Positions 7,697 through 16,334 of a DNA stretch of 58,766 nucleotides are shown here, piece after piece. Under the pieces are notes generated by a model, which worked only from the letters and a program-made list of their open reading frames with translations, ran no database searches and was not told the origin of the DNA. Position numbers and translations under genes: made by a program. Origin of the DNA: Empedobacter falsenii. GTDB taxonomy: Bacteria > Bacteroidota > Bacteroidia > Flavobacteriales > Weeksellaceae. The stretch covers positions 1-58,766 of the forward strand of contig NZ_JAAGKM010000016.1 of assembly GCF_019308355.1 (NCBI RefSeq), given 5' to 3'. The stretch's first letter is position 1. Each line of letters opens with the position of its first letter.

Positions 7697-8959
7697 TTAT
7701 TTTACTCTGAAAACAACTCTTCTTGCTAATTGATGAGAAGAAACTTGAGAATTTTTGAATTCTTTATCTTCACCTTCACCAACTGTAGTTAATTGAGAAG
7801 CATTTGCTCCTTGACTAACTAAAATAGCTTTTACATTTTCTGCTCTTCTACGAGATAAATTTTTGTTGTAAGAATCACTTCCAACTGGGTCAGCGTAACC
7901 TAAAATGTCAATTTGAGCATTTGGTTTAGCTTTTAAATATTCAGATACAAATTTAATACCTCCAACAGATTGTTGATATGGTTTATCAGAATTGTAATCA
8001 AAGTATACATTGATGATACCTGAATTAATCATTTGCTCTAAGAAATCAGCATCGTTAACGATAGTTGTATTTCCTCCTGCATTTTGTTTGATGTACTCTT
8101 CAATGTTATCTGGAATACCATTTCCATTGTGGTCAATTGTAACACCGTGAGTGTCAACAACTGCACCTGGAGCTGAATCTGGTTCTTGATCTAAGTAATC
8201 AGCAACACCATCACCATCAGTATCTTTTAACATTTGCTCGATGTTAGCAATACGATCTTCTAAGTCAGAACGAGTTGGTTCGTAAACCCAATCAGCGTGT
8301 TTTTGGTTTTTACCTAAGTAGAAAGTTAAACCTAAAGTAGCATTCCATAATTCACCACCAAAACCAGAACCTGAAATTTCAGAATTTCCATCAAAAGCTA
8401 CGTTTTGACGAATATTTCTTACATAAGAAACGTCTCCTGTTAATACAACACGATCTGTTAATCTTAACTGAGGAGTTAAACCAACCATAACATTTACCAT
8501 GTTATCATTGTCATCGAAAACTTTACCATCAGCACCTTTTGTTGCGTCATTATTCATCCAAGAATAACCTGCACCACCATGCGCTAATAAACCAATTCTA
8601 TTTGTCCATGTTTCAAAATTCATGATTCGTCCTAAGTTCGCAACCCCTTGTAAATCTACACGGTAATAATTAGAACGGAAACGAGCTACATCTTCACCTT
8701 CTTTGATACGATCATATCCACCGTCTAATTTTAAACCAAACTTATTGTTGAACATGTAACGAACTCCAAAATCAGCATGATAGAAACTTGGCGTTTCAGA
8801 ATAGTAACCAGGAGTGAAAGCTTTACGTGCTTTTACAGCACCTCCATTGGCCTCGATAGACCATTTGTTGTAATCGTTGTTAACTGTCTCAGTAGTTTCT
8901 TGCGCTTGAGCAAAAATTCCTAATCCAATTACACTTAATAGGTATGAAATCTTTTTCAT
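7697..8959 (-). CDS. OmpA-family outer-membrane protein
   Basis: The 420-residue protein has a signal peptide (cleavage after AQAQ, about residue 20) and an N-terminal beta-barrel of about 200 residues ending NATLGLTFYLGK. A short calcium-binding thrombospondin-3-like linker follows (DTDGDGVADYLD, DHNGNGIPDN). The C-terminal OmpA domain binds peptidoglycan (VYFDYNSDKP, about 315; ILGYADPVGSDSYNKNLSRR, about 355-375). This is the common major porin-like OmpA layout of Flavobacteriia. It is monocistronic, with its own terminator and a long divergent intergenic region shared with prs. Confidence 0.93.
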   Translation of the reverse strand: MKKISYLLSVIGLGIFAQAQETTETVNNDYNKWSIEANGGAVKARKAFTPGYYSETPSFYHADFGVRYMFNNKFGLKLDGGYDRIKEGEDVARFRSNYYRVDLQGVANLGRIMNFETWTNRIGLLAHGGAGYSWMNNDATKGADGKVFDDNDNMVNVMVGLTPQLRLTDRVVLTGDVSYVRNIRQNVAFDGNSEISGSGFGGELWNATLGLTFYLGKNQKHADWVYEPTRSDLEDRIANIEQMLKDTDGDGVADYLDQEPDSAPGAVVDTHGVTIDHNGNGIPDNIEEYIKQNAGGNTTIVNDADFLEQMINSGIINVYFDYNSDKPYQQSVGGIKFVSEYLKAKPNAQIDILGYADPVGSDSYNKNLSRRRAENVKAILVSQGANASQLTTVGEGEDKEFKNSQVSSHQLARRVVFRVK

Positions 8960-8976
8960 GAGGATATATTTAATTA

Positions 8977-9008
8977 CAAAATAATATAAATACTTAAAAA
9001 CGAATCAA
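8977..9008 (-). promoter_or_regulatory. Candidate promoter of the ompA-like gene
   Basis: On the minus strand a TTG (9006-9008) precedes TATTTTG (8977-8983) by about 22 bases, close to the Bacteroidota -33/-7 pattern (TTTG and TAnnTTTG). The TA and TTTG are one base closer than consensus. Confidence 0.4.
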
Positions 9009-9181
9009 TAAAAAACTGTTAAAAACGCCTATTACTAACGAAAATCATATAATTCTCTTGTTGATTAGTTTAATGAGTTAAAAAGAACTTCAATAATTGT
9101 GCCGAAATTAATTTTTAGTTTTCTTATATCATTTTCAAATCATTTAAATTATTTTTGCACAAATATTTCCCAAAACAAACA

Positions 9182-10117
9182 ATGGAACAATCAGCATTTC
9201 TTTTTTCAACCAGAGGATCATTAGAATTAGCACAAAAAATTGCCGATCAATATGGTCAAGAACTTGGTAAATCTAAAATTGTAGAGTTTAGCGATGGCGA
9301 ATTTGTGCCAGCTTTTGAACAACCAATTCGCGGTGCTCGCGTTTTCTTAATTGGTTCAACAATGCAACCAACAGACAATTTAATGGAATTACTTTTAATG
9401 TGTGATGCTGCAAAACGCGCATCTGCTAAAAGTATTACAGTTGTTATTCCTTATTTTGGTTTTGCTCGTCAAGATCGTAAGGATGCACCACGTGTGCCAA
9501 TTGGAGCAAAATTAGTTGCAAAAATGTTAATGACAGCTGGAGCAACTCGTGTAATGACTATGGATTTACACGCTGATCAAATACAAGGATTTTTTGAAGT
9601 TCCTGTTGATCATTTATTCGCTTCAACAATTTTTGTTGAGTATATCAAAGGTTTAGGTTTAGATAATATTTGTATCGCTTCTCCAGACATGGGTGGTGCT
9701 AAACGTGCAAATACATATGCTAAATACCTTAATGCAGATATCGTAATTTGTCACAAAGAACGTAAAGTTGCAAACCAAGTTGATAGCATGATGTTAATCG
9801 GTGAGGTAGAAGGTAAAAATGTTATTTTAGTAGATGATATGATTGATACAGCGGGTACACTTGCTAAAGCTGCTGAATTGATTATGGAAAAAGGAGCAAA
9901 ATCTGTTCGTGCAATTGCAACGCACGGAGTTTTATCTGGACCAGCTTATGAGCGTCTTGATAACTCTTTGTTAACGGAAATTGCTATAACTGATAGTATT
10001 CCATTAAAAAATACTTCCGTATCTAAAATAAAAGTATTATCTTGCGCTCCGCTTTTTGCTGATGTTATGCATTTAGTACATAGCAATAAATCTATTAGCC
10101 AACGTTTTGTTATCTAA
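9182..10117 (+). CDS. prs: Ribose-phosphate pyrophosphokinase
   Basis: Makes PRPP from ribose 5-phosphate and ATP for purine, pyrimidine, histidine and NAD synthesis. The 311-residue product has the ATP-site region YFGFARQDRK, the divalent-metal site VMTMDLHADQIQGFF, and the PRPP loop VDDMIDTAGT (about 220). The ATG at 9182 is chosen because an in-frame TTG at 9155 lies inside a perfect -7 promoter box, TATTTTTG (9150-9157), and because family members begin with FLFSTRGS soon after the start. It is followed by rplY 45 bases on, a common neighbour in this class. Confidence 0.97.
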   Translation: MEQSAFLFSTRGSLELAQKIADQYGQELGKSKIVEFSDGEFVPAFEQPIRGARVFLIGSTMQPTDNLMELLLMCDAAKRASAKSITVVIPYFGFARQDRKDAPRVPIGAKLVAKMLMTAGATRVMTMDLHADQIQGFFEVPVDHLFASTIFVEYIKGLGLDNICIASPDMGGAKRANTYAKYLNADIVICHKERKVANQVDSMMLIGEVEGKNVILVDDMIDTAGTLAKAAELIMEKGAKSVRAIATHGVLSGPAYERLDNSLLTEIAITDSIPLKNTSVSKIKVLSCAPLFADVMHLVHSNKSISQRFVI

Positions 10118-10162
10118 TGATTTAACTTAAATTTAAATTATTTTTATTATATACATATTATT

Positions 10163-10747
10163 ATGAAGTCAATTACAATTCAAGGTGTAAAAAGAGAAGA
10201 CTTAGGTAAAGTGGCTACACGTAACCTACGTAATGCTGAACAAGTACCTTGTGTGGTTTACGGTTCTGGAGAGCCTATCCACTTTTCAGCTGATGAAAAA
10301 GCATTCAAATCATTAGTTTACACTCCAGATGCTCATACAGCAACTATCGAGTTAGCTGATGGAGCTAAAATTCAAGCAATTTTACAAGACATCCAATTCC
10401 ACCCAGTAACGGATAAAATCTTACACGTAGATTTTTACCAATTAAACGAGGACAAACCAGTAACTATGGAAGTACCAGTTCGTTTAGTAGGACGTGCTCG
10501 TGGTTTAGTAGCTGGTGGAGTTTTACGTTTCAACATGCGTAAATTAAAAGTTCGTGCTATTCCAGCAAACTTACCAGACGAAATCGAAATCGATATCACT
10601 CCAATGAGAATCGGTCACAAAATGTATGTGGAAACATTGAAAAATGATAACTACACATTCGCTCATCCAGATAACGCAGTAGTAGTAGCTATTCGTACTT
10701 CTCGTAACGCTGTTAAGGATGCTGATCAAGACGAAGACGAAGATTAA
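10163..10747 (+). CDS. rplY: 50S ribosomal protein L25 (Ctc form)
   Basis: The 194-residue protein is the long TL5/Ctc form of L25, which binds 5S rRNA. It has an N-terminal L25 domain (about 1-92; [24 protein letters not shown]) and a C-terminal beta domain ending in an acidic tail (DADQDEDED). It follows prs with a 45-base gap and ends at a strong terminator, so the two probably form one transcript. Confidence 0.96.
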   Translation: MKSITIQGVKREDLGKVATRNLRNAEQVPCVVYGSGEPIHFSADEKAFKSLVYTPDAHTATIELADGAKIQAILQDIQFHPVTDKILHVDFYQLNEDKPVTMEVPVRLVGRARGLVAGGVLRFNMRKLKVRAIPANLPDEIEIDITPMRIGHKMYVETLKNDNYTFAHPDNAVVVAIRTSRNAVKDADQDEDED

Positions 10748-10772
10748 GAAATTTTCTTTTCAGATAACATTA

Positions 10773-10800
10773 AACCACTCATTTTTGAGTGGTTTTTTTA
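10773..10800 (+). terminator. Terminator of prs-rplY
   Basis: AACCACTCA pairs with TGAGTGGTT around a TTTT loop, followed by a T-run. Confidence 0.85.
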
Positions 10801-10825
10801 TTTTTAAAAATTTAATAAGATAAAT

Positions 10826-10855
10826 TTGTCCGAATTAAAATTAGTTGTATATTTG
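10826..10855 (+). promoter_or_regulatory. Promoter and candidate operator of the Rrf2 gene
   Basis: TTTG ending at 10828 and TATATTTG (10848-10855) are a good Bacteroidota -33/-7 pair, 19 bases apart. Directly between them lies TCCGAATTAAAA (10829-10840), which recurs upstream of the next gene. A repressor bound there would block the promoter, which suggests autoregulation. Confidence 0.5.
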
Positions 10856-10886
10856 TTTCATAATTTATAATGAATAAAAGAAATTA

Positions 10887-11321
10887 ATGTTTTCTAAAGC
10901 GTGCGAATATGGAATTAAGGCTTGTGTGTTTATTGCACAAGAATCTGTAGAAGGAAAGAGAGTCAATTTAAAACAAATTGCAAATTCGATTAATTCTCCA
11001 GAAGCTTACACAGCCAAAATTCTTCAACAATTAGTTAAAGCAAATGTGATTTCATCTGTCAAAGGAAAAATGGGAGGTTTCCAAATGGATGCAGCGCATT
11101 TAGAAGATATCAAATTAGTGAATATCATCAAAGCGATTGATGGAGATGGTCTTTATCACAGTTGCATTTTAGGTTTAGTAGAATGCGATGCTAACAAACC
11201 TTGTGCTTTACATAGCCGTGTTTTTGCAATTCGTAATGATTTGCGAGGAATGCTAGAAAAGACATCGATGTTTAATTTGATTGATGATCTAGAGAAAGGA
11301 ATTGCTTTTCTTAAGCATTAA
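10887..11321 (+). CDS. Rrf2-family transcriptional regulator with three cysteines
   Basis: The 144-residue protein has an N-terminal winged helix (about 1-80; CEYGIKACVFIA, SVKGKMGGFQM) typical of Rrf2. Cys93, Cys100 and Cys106 sit in CILGLVECDANKPC. IscR, NsrR and RirA ligate an Fe-S cluster with three cysteines in this region, so a cluster that senses nitric oxide, iron or redox state is likely. The hemerythrin-like gene 60 bases downstream favours NO or oxygen sensing. I cannot tell NsrR-like from IscR-like by sequence, so no symbol is given. Confidence 0.85.
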   Translation: MFSKACEYGIKACVFIAQESVEGKRVNLKQIANSINSPEAYTAKILQQLVKANVISSVKGKMGGFQMDAAHLEDIKLVNIIKAIDGDGLYHSCILGLVECDANKPCALHSRVFAIRNDLRGMLEKTSMFNLIDDLEKGIAFLKH

Positions 11322-11349
11322 AAAAAATTGATTAAAAATAAGATAAAAA

Positions 11350-11368
11350 TATCCGATTATCCGAATTA
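11350..11368 (+). promoter_or_regulatory. Candidate Rrf2 operator upstream of hemerythrin-like gene
   Basis: ATCCGATTATCCGAATT contains two direct ATCCGA half-sites eight bases apart. The second continues as TCCGAATTAAAA, identical to the motif inside the Rrf2 promoter. It lies 14-32 bases before the ATG at 11382. No convincing -7 box was seen nearby. Confidence 0.45.
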
Positions 11369-11381
11369 AAAAATTACAACA

Positions 11382-11879
11382 ATGAACCTATTAATAGAAC
11401 TTCCTCAAACAACTGCTTCTCATATGAGTTATACTGTAACAGTAAATCTAAATGAAGCGTGCGAAAGACATCATAAGACATTATTTTTTTGTTGGAATAT
11501 TCGTGCTGGAATAGATAAAGGAGTCGATATTCAACGAATTGTTGATTATGTAAATTGGTATGGGGAAAAAGTATTATTCAAAAAATTTGAGATAGAAGAA
11601 AATTACTTGTTTTCGCTTTTAGATGAAGATCATTACTTGGTAAAAAGAGCATTGAAAGAACATAGACGTTTGAGACGCTTGTTCAAAATAGATGCAAAAA
11701 ATCCGATGAAAAGTTTGATTTATATCGAAGAAGAATTGGATTTGCACATCAGATTTGAGGAGAAACAAATGTTTCCTGAATTTGAGAAAAATGCAACACA
11801 AAAAAAGTTAAAAGTAATTAAAGAACAATTTAATTCACTTTTAACTAACACAGATTGGAAAGATCAATTTTGGTTATAG
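11382..11879 (+). CDS. Hemerythrin-like domain protein
   Basis: The 165-residue protein matches the four-helix hemerythrin-like family, which holds a diiron site that binds oxygen or NO or helps repair Fe-S clusters. Visible ligand candidates are His30-His31, Glu70/Glu73, His94 (KEHRRLRRLF) and His122 with Glu126/127 (LHIRFEEKQMFPEF). Where relatives usually have HFEx-EE, this protein has KKFEIEE, so one expected histidine is Lys68. The site may therefore be altered. It follows the Rrf2 regulator and shares its candidate operator motif. Confidence is good for the family and low for the exact metal chemistry. Confidence 0.75.
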   Translation: MNLLIELPQTTASHMSYTVTVNLNEACERHHKTLFFCWNIRAGIDKGVDIQRIVDYVNWYGEKVLFKKFEIEENYLFSLLDEDHYLVKRALKEHRRLRRLFKIDAKNPMKSLIYIEEELDLHIRFEEKQMFPEFEKNATQKKLKVIKEQFNSLLTNTDWKDQFWL

Positions 11880-11936
11880 GATCTTTCATAACCATAAATT
11901 TTTACTTATAATTTTTTAGATGATTTTTGAAAAAGA

Positions 11937-11966
11937 AAAGCTCGATTTTGCAGGTCGAGCTTTTTG
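11937..11966. terminator. Bidirectional terminator
   Basis: AAGCTCGA pairs with TCGAGCTT with flanking A and T runs, between the convergent hemerythrin-like and glutamine cyclotransferase genes. Confidence 0.75.
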
Positions 11967-11987
11967 CTTTTTTATGTGTTAAGGAAA

Positions 11988-13046
11988 TTACTTCTTAATC
12001 TTAATTTCAAAGATTTTGTCCCAAAGCTTTCCAGTAACTAACATATTTCCGTTGTCTTTGAAAGCGATTCCGTTCAATTCTTGCGCTTGTGGATTTCCTT
12101 GTTTTCCTTTCAATTCAGCAAAATTAAACTCAGCTTTTACAGCGCCAGTTTGCGGATCTATTACCACGATATTACTGTTATCTGCGTGTCCAGATTTTAG
12201 GTAAACATTTGCATAAATTAAACCATCGTGATACTCAATTTCATTCAAATAACTATATGGTTGTGTGCTATCAAAAGCTTGAACAGTTCTAAGGTAGTTA
12301 AATTTCTCATCGAAGAAATGAATACGTTGCGAACCTTCTGTTACAGCTAATTCTTTACCAATTGTAGTAATTCCCCAACCTTCGATAATTTGAGCTGGCA
12401 TATCAAATTTTTCAACTTGATTAAAGTTTAAATCATATTTATAAATGACACGATCTTGCCATGTTAATTGATAAATAAAACCATTCAGTTCTGTAATTCC
12501 TTCTCCAAAAACATCGTCTTTGATTTGATATAATTTTGTAGGTTCAGTAGCACCCAATTTATATTCAATCAAACGTGTATTTCCTCCACGAAGTCCAGTT
12601 CCTTCGAAAATATTTCCGTTTTTGAAATAAAAACCTTGCGTAAAATAATCAGGGTTATGTGGATAAGTTCCTACAATTTCATAATTCCATTGCGCAGCCG
12701 GCTCATTTGCATAAACCACAAACGTAAAATCGCGCGAATTTGTTTCTTCTTCTCCTTTGAAGAATTTCAAATTAACCGTATGATTTCCTAATCCAATTGT
12801 TTTTCCGTCAATCGTAAAATCAGCAGGAACTTCTTGTCCATCCACCGAAACAACAACTTTCGTAATTCCATCTAAATTAGTTAAAGGAATATCGATTTTG
12901 TCGCCAATTTTGTATTTATTTTGTTCAATTTTCGAAACAATTTCAGTGATTGCAGTATTGTTTTTTCCAGTCGAATCTTTACAAGAAAATAACACTGAAG
13001 AGAAAACTGTTGCACAAACTGAAGCAGCGATTAAATATTTTTTCAT
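11988..13046 (-). CDS. Glutaminyl-peptide cyclotransferase (plant/bacterial beta-propeller type), lipoprotein
   Basis: The 352-residue protein has a lipoprotein signal (VLFSC, Cys about 22) and an N-terminal Ig-like region to about residue 110. The PF05096-type cyclotransferase propeller follows (FTQGFYFKNGNIFEGTGLRG, about 138-157; GWGITTIG; LNEIEYHDGLIYANVY). Family members convert N-terminal glutamine to pyroglutamate. The lipid anchor places it at the periplasmic or outer membrane face. It lies 54 bases after ruvC with no terminator between them, so it may share the ppc-ruvC transcript. Confidence 0.85.
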   Translation of the reverse strand: MKKYLIAASVCATVFSSVLFSCKDSTGKNNTAITEIVSKIEQNKYKIGDKIDIPLTNLDGITKVVVSVDGQEVPADFTIDGKTIGLGNHTVNLKFFKGEEETNSRDFTFVVYANEPAAQWNYEIVGTYPHNPDYFTQGFYFKNGNIFEGTGLRGGNTRLIEYKLGATEPTKLYQIKDDVFGEGITELNGFIYQLTWQDRVIYKYDLNFNQVEKFDMPAQIIEGWGITTIGKELAVTEGSQRIHFFDEKFNYLRTVQAFDSTQPYSYLNEIEYHDGLIYANVYLKSGHADNSNIVVIDPQTGAVKAEFNFAELKGKQGNPQAQELNGIAFKDNGNMLVTGKLWDKIFEIKIKK

Positions 13047-13100
13047 TTGATGTGTTTTATGTTTTACGAATTAGGTTGCTAATTCTACTACAAATATATT

Positions 13101-13649
13101 TTATTTTGTTCGATTCGGATTATTTTTTACAAAGGCATCCCAACTCGAATATGAATTTGACGTCCCAGTTGTTTTACCCGAATTTAGATAATGACAAACC
13201 GCAACGGCAAGACCATCTGTGGCATCCAAACGTTTTGGAATTTCTTTCAATCCAAGTAAATGTTGTAACATGCCCGCAACTTGCTCCTTCGAGGCATTTC
13301 CGTTTCCGGTAATCGCCATCTTAATTTTTTTTGGCGCATATTCTACCACAGGCATATCGCGATGCAAACAAGCGGCTATACAAACACCTTGCGCACGTCC
13401 AAGTTTTAACATAGACTGAACATTAACGCCAAAAAACTGCGCTTCAATGGCTAATTCATCAGGATGATATTGATCGATAATGGCTAAAGTTTTTTCGAAA
13501 ATCTTTTTCAATTTCGTTTGCTGGTTCGGAAGTTTATGCAACAACAATTCGTCTAAAGTAATCAACTTTATTTTGTTATTTTTGACTTCAATCAAACCAA
13601 AACCCATCACCATTGTTCCAGGATCAATCCCTAAAATAATCTTTTCCAT
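13101..13649 (-). CDS. ruvC: Crossover junction endodeoxyribonuclease RuvC
   Basis: Resolves Holliday junctions together with RuvAB. The 182-residue protein has the expected acidic residues: Asp in GIDPGT (about 8), Glu in ELAIEAQFFG (about 70), and the Asp pair in KRLDATDGLAVAVCH (about 142-145). Length is normal for the family. It sits 30 bases after ppc on the same strand; the two functions are unrelated and the link is probably only positional. Confidence 0.96.
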   Translation of the reverse strand: MEKIILGIDPGTMVMGFGLIEVKNNKIKLITLDELLLHKLPNQQTKLKKIFEKTLAIIDQYHPDELAIEAQFFGVNVQSMLKLGRAQGVCIAACLHRDMPVVEYAPKKIKMAITGNGNASKEQVAGMLQHLLGLKEIPKRLDATDGLAVAVCHYLNSGKTTGTSNSYSSWDAFVKNNPNRTK

Positions 13650-13679
13650 CGTTGCGAAGGTATTAAGATATTCTGAAAA

Positions 13680-16229
13680 TTAAGCCGAATTTCGACTCGC
13701 ATTAATATTTCCGAATAACGAACGCATCACAATTTGCTCATAGATTGATTTGAACTCACTTTCATGATGAATTTTGTTCAACGCAAATTGTTGAATCGTT
13801 AATAATGGTAACACAATTTTTTCGCGCATTTGTACCGAAGATTTGTTCAATGGTTCGTCTTGCATCAATTCTGTGTAACCCGAAATTTCTAAACATAATG
13901 CTTTTGATAATTCAAATTCATCGTGCAAAATATTCCAAAATTCACCATATTCAGGATCATCTTTCATATAAGAAGTTAATGGAAAATAAGTTTTTTCCAT
14001 CGACATCATACTATTCTGGATCAATGTTTTGAAGAAGCTCGAATTCTTGAATAAATCTTTTACATCCTCTAAATGACCTTGTTTTTTCAATTCATTTATA
14101 GCTGTTCCAACACCAAAATATCCCGGAACATTTTGTTTTAATTGACTCCAAGAACCCACAAATGGAATAGCACGCAAATCATCGAACTCTAATTTTTTAT
14201 CACCACCTCGTTTACTCGGACGGCTTCCGATATTCGTTTTTCCATAATAGTTAAGCGTACTCATATTTTCTAAATAAGGTAAAAATGAAGGATGCGCTTT
14301 CAAATCTTCGTATTTCTGATAACTAATTGTGGCTAATTTATCAATCAAAATTCGCTCATCTGGCGAAATCTGACTTGTGCTTGTAGAGAAAACATCCGAA
14401 ATGATACCAGCCGTGTACAATTGTTCAAAATTATATTTTGCCTGCGGCATTGTTCCATAATTCGACGTAATTGTTTGCCCTTGAATCGTAATTTGAATTT
14501 CGTGATTCGCAATTGTTTTCCCTTGAGAAGCATAAAATTCGTGTGTTTTTCCACCGCCACGTGCAGGAGGTCCACCACGACCATCAAAGAAAATAACTTC
14601 GATTTGATTTTTATCCGAAACATTCGAAAGGATTTCTTTGGTACGATAAATTTCCCAATTTGCTTTGATGTAACCACCGTCTTTTGTTCCGTCCGAAAAA
14701 CCTAACATAATTGATTGACGCTGTTTTCTACGTTCTAAATGTTGTGCATAAATTGGTAGATTATACAATTTATTCATCGTATTCTCAGCACCATCTAAAC
14801 CTCTAATCGTCTCGAAAAGTGGCATAATATCAAACTTAATTTCGTCATCTTTGTAACCACAAAATTTGAATAAAGCGTAAACATTTAAGACATCGAAAAT
14901 GGTTTCAGAATTTGAAATAATGTATCGGTTAACACCTAATTCGCCATTTCGTTGCTGAATCGTTTTTAATTGATAAACATTTCTGATTGTATCGACGACA
15001 ATATCATCTTCAAAATCTTCAGGCTTAGCTGTAAAAGAAGGATTTGTTAACAAGTCGATTTGTTCTGCTTCGCTTAAATCTTTCAGATTAATTCCAGTAT
15101 ATTTTTCAACAATTTGGTTAATTACTTTTTGATGAACACGCGAATCTTGACGAATATCCAACGAAGCAAAATGTAACCCGAAAATATCAACACGCGTGAT
15201 AAAATCGTCCAAAATATCTAAGAAAACGCCATTGTGTTGTTCAATCAAAATTGTACGAATAGTCTGTAAACGCATCTTGATTTCATCAATTGTAATTGTT
15301 CCATTTTCATTGAACATATTTTCGTAAATCAAATTACTCAACGCTTTCAAAGGTTCTGTAACATGCTTGAATGTTAATCTACGTTGAACAATTTTAAGAT
15401 GATTGTAATAATTTTTTAAGATACTTGTACGCAATAAACTTGCAACTTTCCATGTAATTTCTGCTGTTACAAACGGATTTCCATCGCGATCGCCTCCAGG
15501 CCAAAAACCTAATTGAATAACAGGAGATTTTAGAGGTTTACTTTCTGTAAAAAACAATTGGTTGATTTCGTTGTATAATCGTCCAATTGTTTGATAATAT
15601 ACATTTCTCAAATAATAAATAATAGAAACAGCTTCATCGTAAGGAGTTGGTTTTTCTTCGTTTATAAAAGGTGTTTTTCCTAATTGTTGCAACAATAAAT
15701 CAATTTTACTTACCGAATCTTGTTGAATTGCGTCGCGTAAATCTTGAATAATTTGTTGAACATTTGTCGGATAAAACTGTGTTGGATGGGCTGTAAAAAC
15801 AACTCTTGTTACAAAATCTTCGATCCTAGTTTTTACTTGTTCCATTTTACCTTGCGCTTGTGCAATATGGTAAATGCTTTCCAAACTTCCTTTTTCATTT
15901 TCGGAATGTAATGACGGAAATGCAGCATCTTCGATACTATCAAACAAAACAACTTGTCGCTCGATGTATTGTATCATTCGAAACATCAAATCGATTTGTT
16001 CTTGTTCGGTTTTTAAATCGGTGTATTTCTCAAAAAAATTGTTGATGATTTCATTTGGCGATTTACCTTCTGGTAAACCTTTTTGACTTTCATCGTACAA
16101 AAACGGAATCAACGATCCAATGTTTTGCATTTTTTCGTAGGGCAGACTCATAAAGAGACTGTTGTAAATTTGAAACTTATTTTCCACAATTTGGTGGAAT
16201 TTAAGTTCAGATAAATTCGTACTTCGCAT
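13680..16229 (-). CDS. ppc: Phosphoenolpyruvate carboxylase
   Basis: Carboxylates PEP to oxaloacetate to refill the TCA cycle. The 849-residue protein has the catalytic histidine motif FTAHPTQ (about 145), the glycine-rich GFWPGGDRDGNPFVT (about 243), GFSDGTKDGG, the FDGRGGPPARGGGKTH loop, SRPSKR and the C-terminal MRSLFGNINASRNSA close to the standard ending. It starts a probable operon with ruvC. A terminator upstream isolates it from the GH3-family gene. Confidence 0.96.
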   Translation of the reverse strand: MRSTNLSELKFHQIVENKFQIYNSLFMSLPYEKMQNIGSLIPFLYDESQKGLPEGKSPNEIINNFFEKYTDLKTEQEQIDLMFRMIQYIERQVVLFDSIEDAAFPSLHSENEKGSLESIYHIAQAQGKMEQVKTRIEDFVTRVVFTAHPTQFYPTNVQQIIQDLRDAIQQDSVSKIDLLLQQLGKTPFINEEKPTPYDEAVSIIYYLRNVYYQTIGRLYNEINQLFFTESKPLKSPVIQLGFWPGGDRDGNPFVTAEITWKVASLLRTSILKNYYNHLKIVQRRLTFKHVTEPLKALSNLIYENMFNENGTITIDEIKMRLQTIRTILIEQHNGVFLDILDDFITRVDIFGLHFASLDIRQDSRVHQKVINQIVEKYTGINLKDLSEAEQIDLLTNPSFTAKPEDFEDDIVVDTIRNVYQLKTIQQRNGELGVNRYIISNSETIFDVLNVYALFKFCGYKDDEIKFDIMPLFETIRGLDGAENTMNKLYNLPIYAQHLERRKQRQSIMLGFSDGTKDGGYIKANWEIYRTKEILSNVSDKNQIEVIFFDGRGGPPARGGGKTHEFYASQGKTIANHEIQITIQGQTITSNYGTMPQAKYNFEQLYTAGIISDVFSTSTSQISPDERILIDKLATISYQKYEDLKAHPSFLPYLENMSTLNYYGKTNIGSRPSKRGGDKKLEFDDLRAIPFVGSWSQLKQNVPGYFGVGTAINELKKQGHLEDVKDLFKNSSFFKTLIQNSMMSMEKTYFPLTSYMKDDPEYGEFWNILHDEFELSKALCLEISGYTELMQDEPLNKSSVQMREKIVLPLLTIQQFALNKIHHESEFKSIYEQIVMRSLFGNINASRNSA

Positions 16230-16299
16230 TAATAGGTATTTTTTCTCTTAATAGTAAATTTACTTGTTTCGAGGTAATTATCCTATTTATTTTAAACCA

Positions 16300-16330
16300 A
16301 AAAAAGAGAATCATATTGATTCTCTTTTTG
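16300..16330 (-). terminator. Terminator of the GH3-family gene
   Basis: AAAGAGAATCA pairs with TGATTCTCTTT around three bases, with T-runs on both strands. It lies between the GH3-family stop and the ppc start. Confidence 0.8.
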
Positions 16331-16334
16331 TTTA

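Noticed and set aside
9155-9181. Upstream TTG start for prs
   Set aside because: The TTG is part of a perfect -7 promoter box and the added residues are not found in the family; ATG 9182 is used.
12950-13312. 120-codon ORF opposite ruvC and the cyclotransferase start
   Set aside because: Spans two real minus-strand genes and the gap between them and shows no protein-like conservation.
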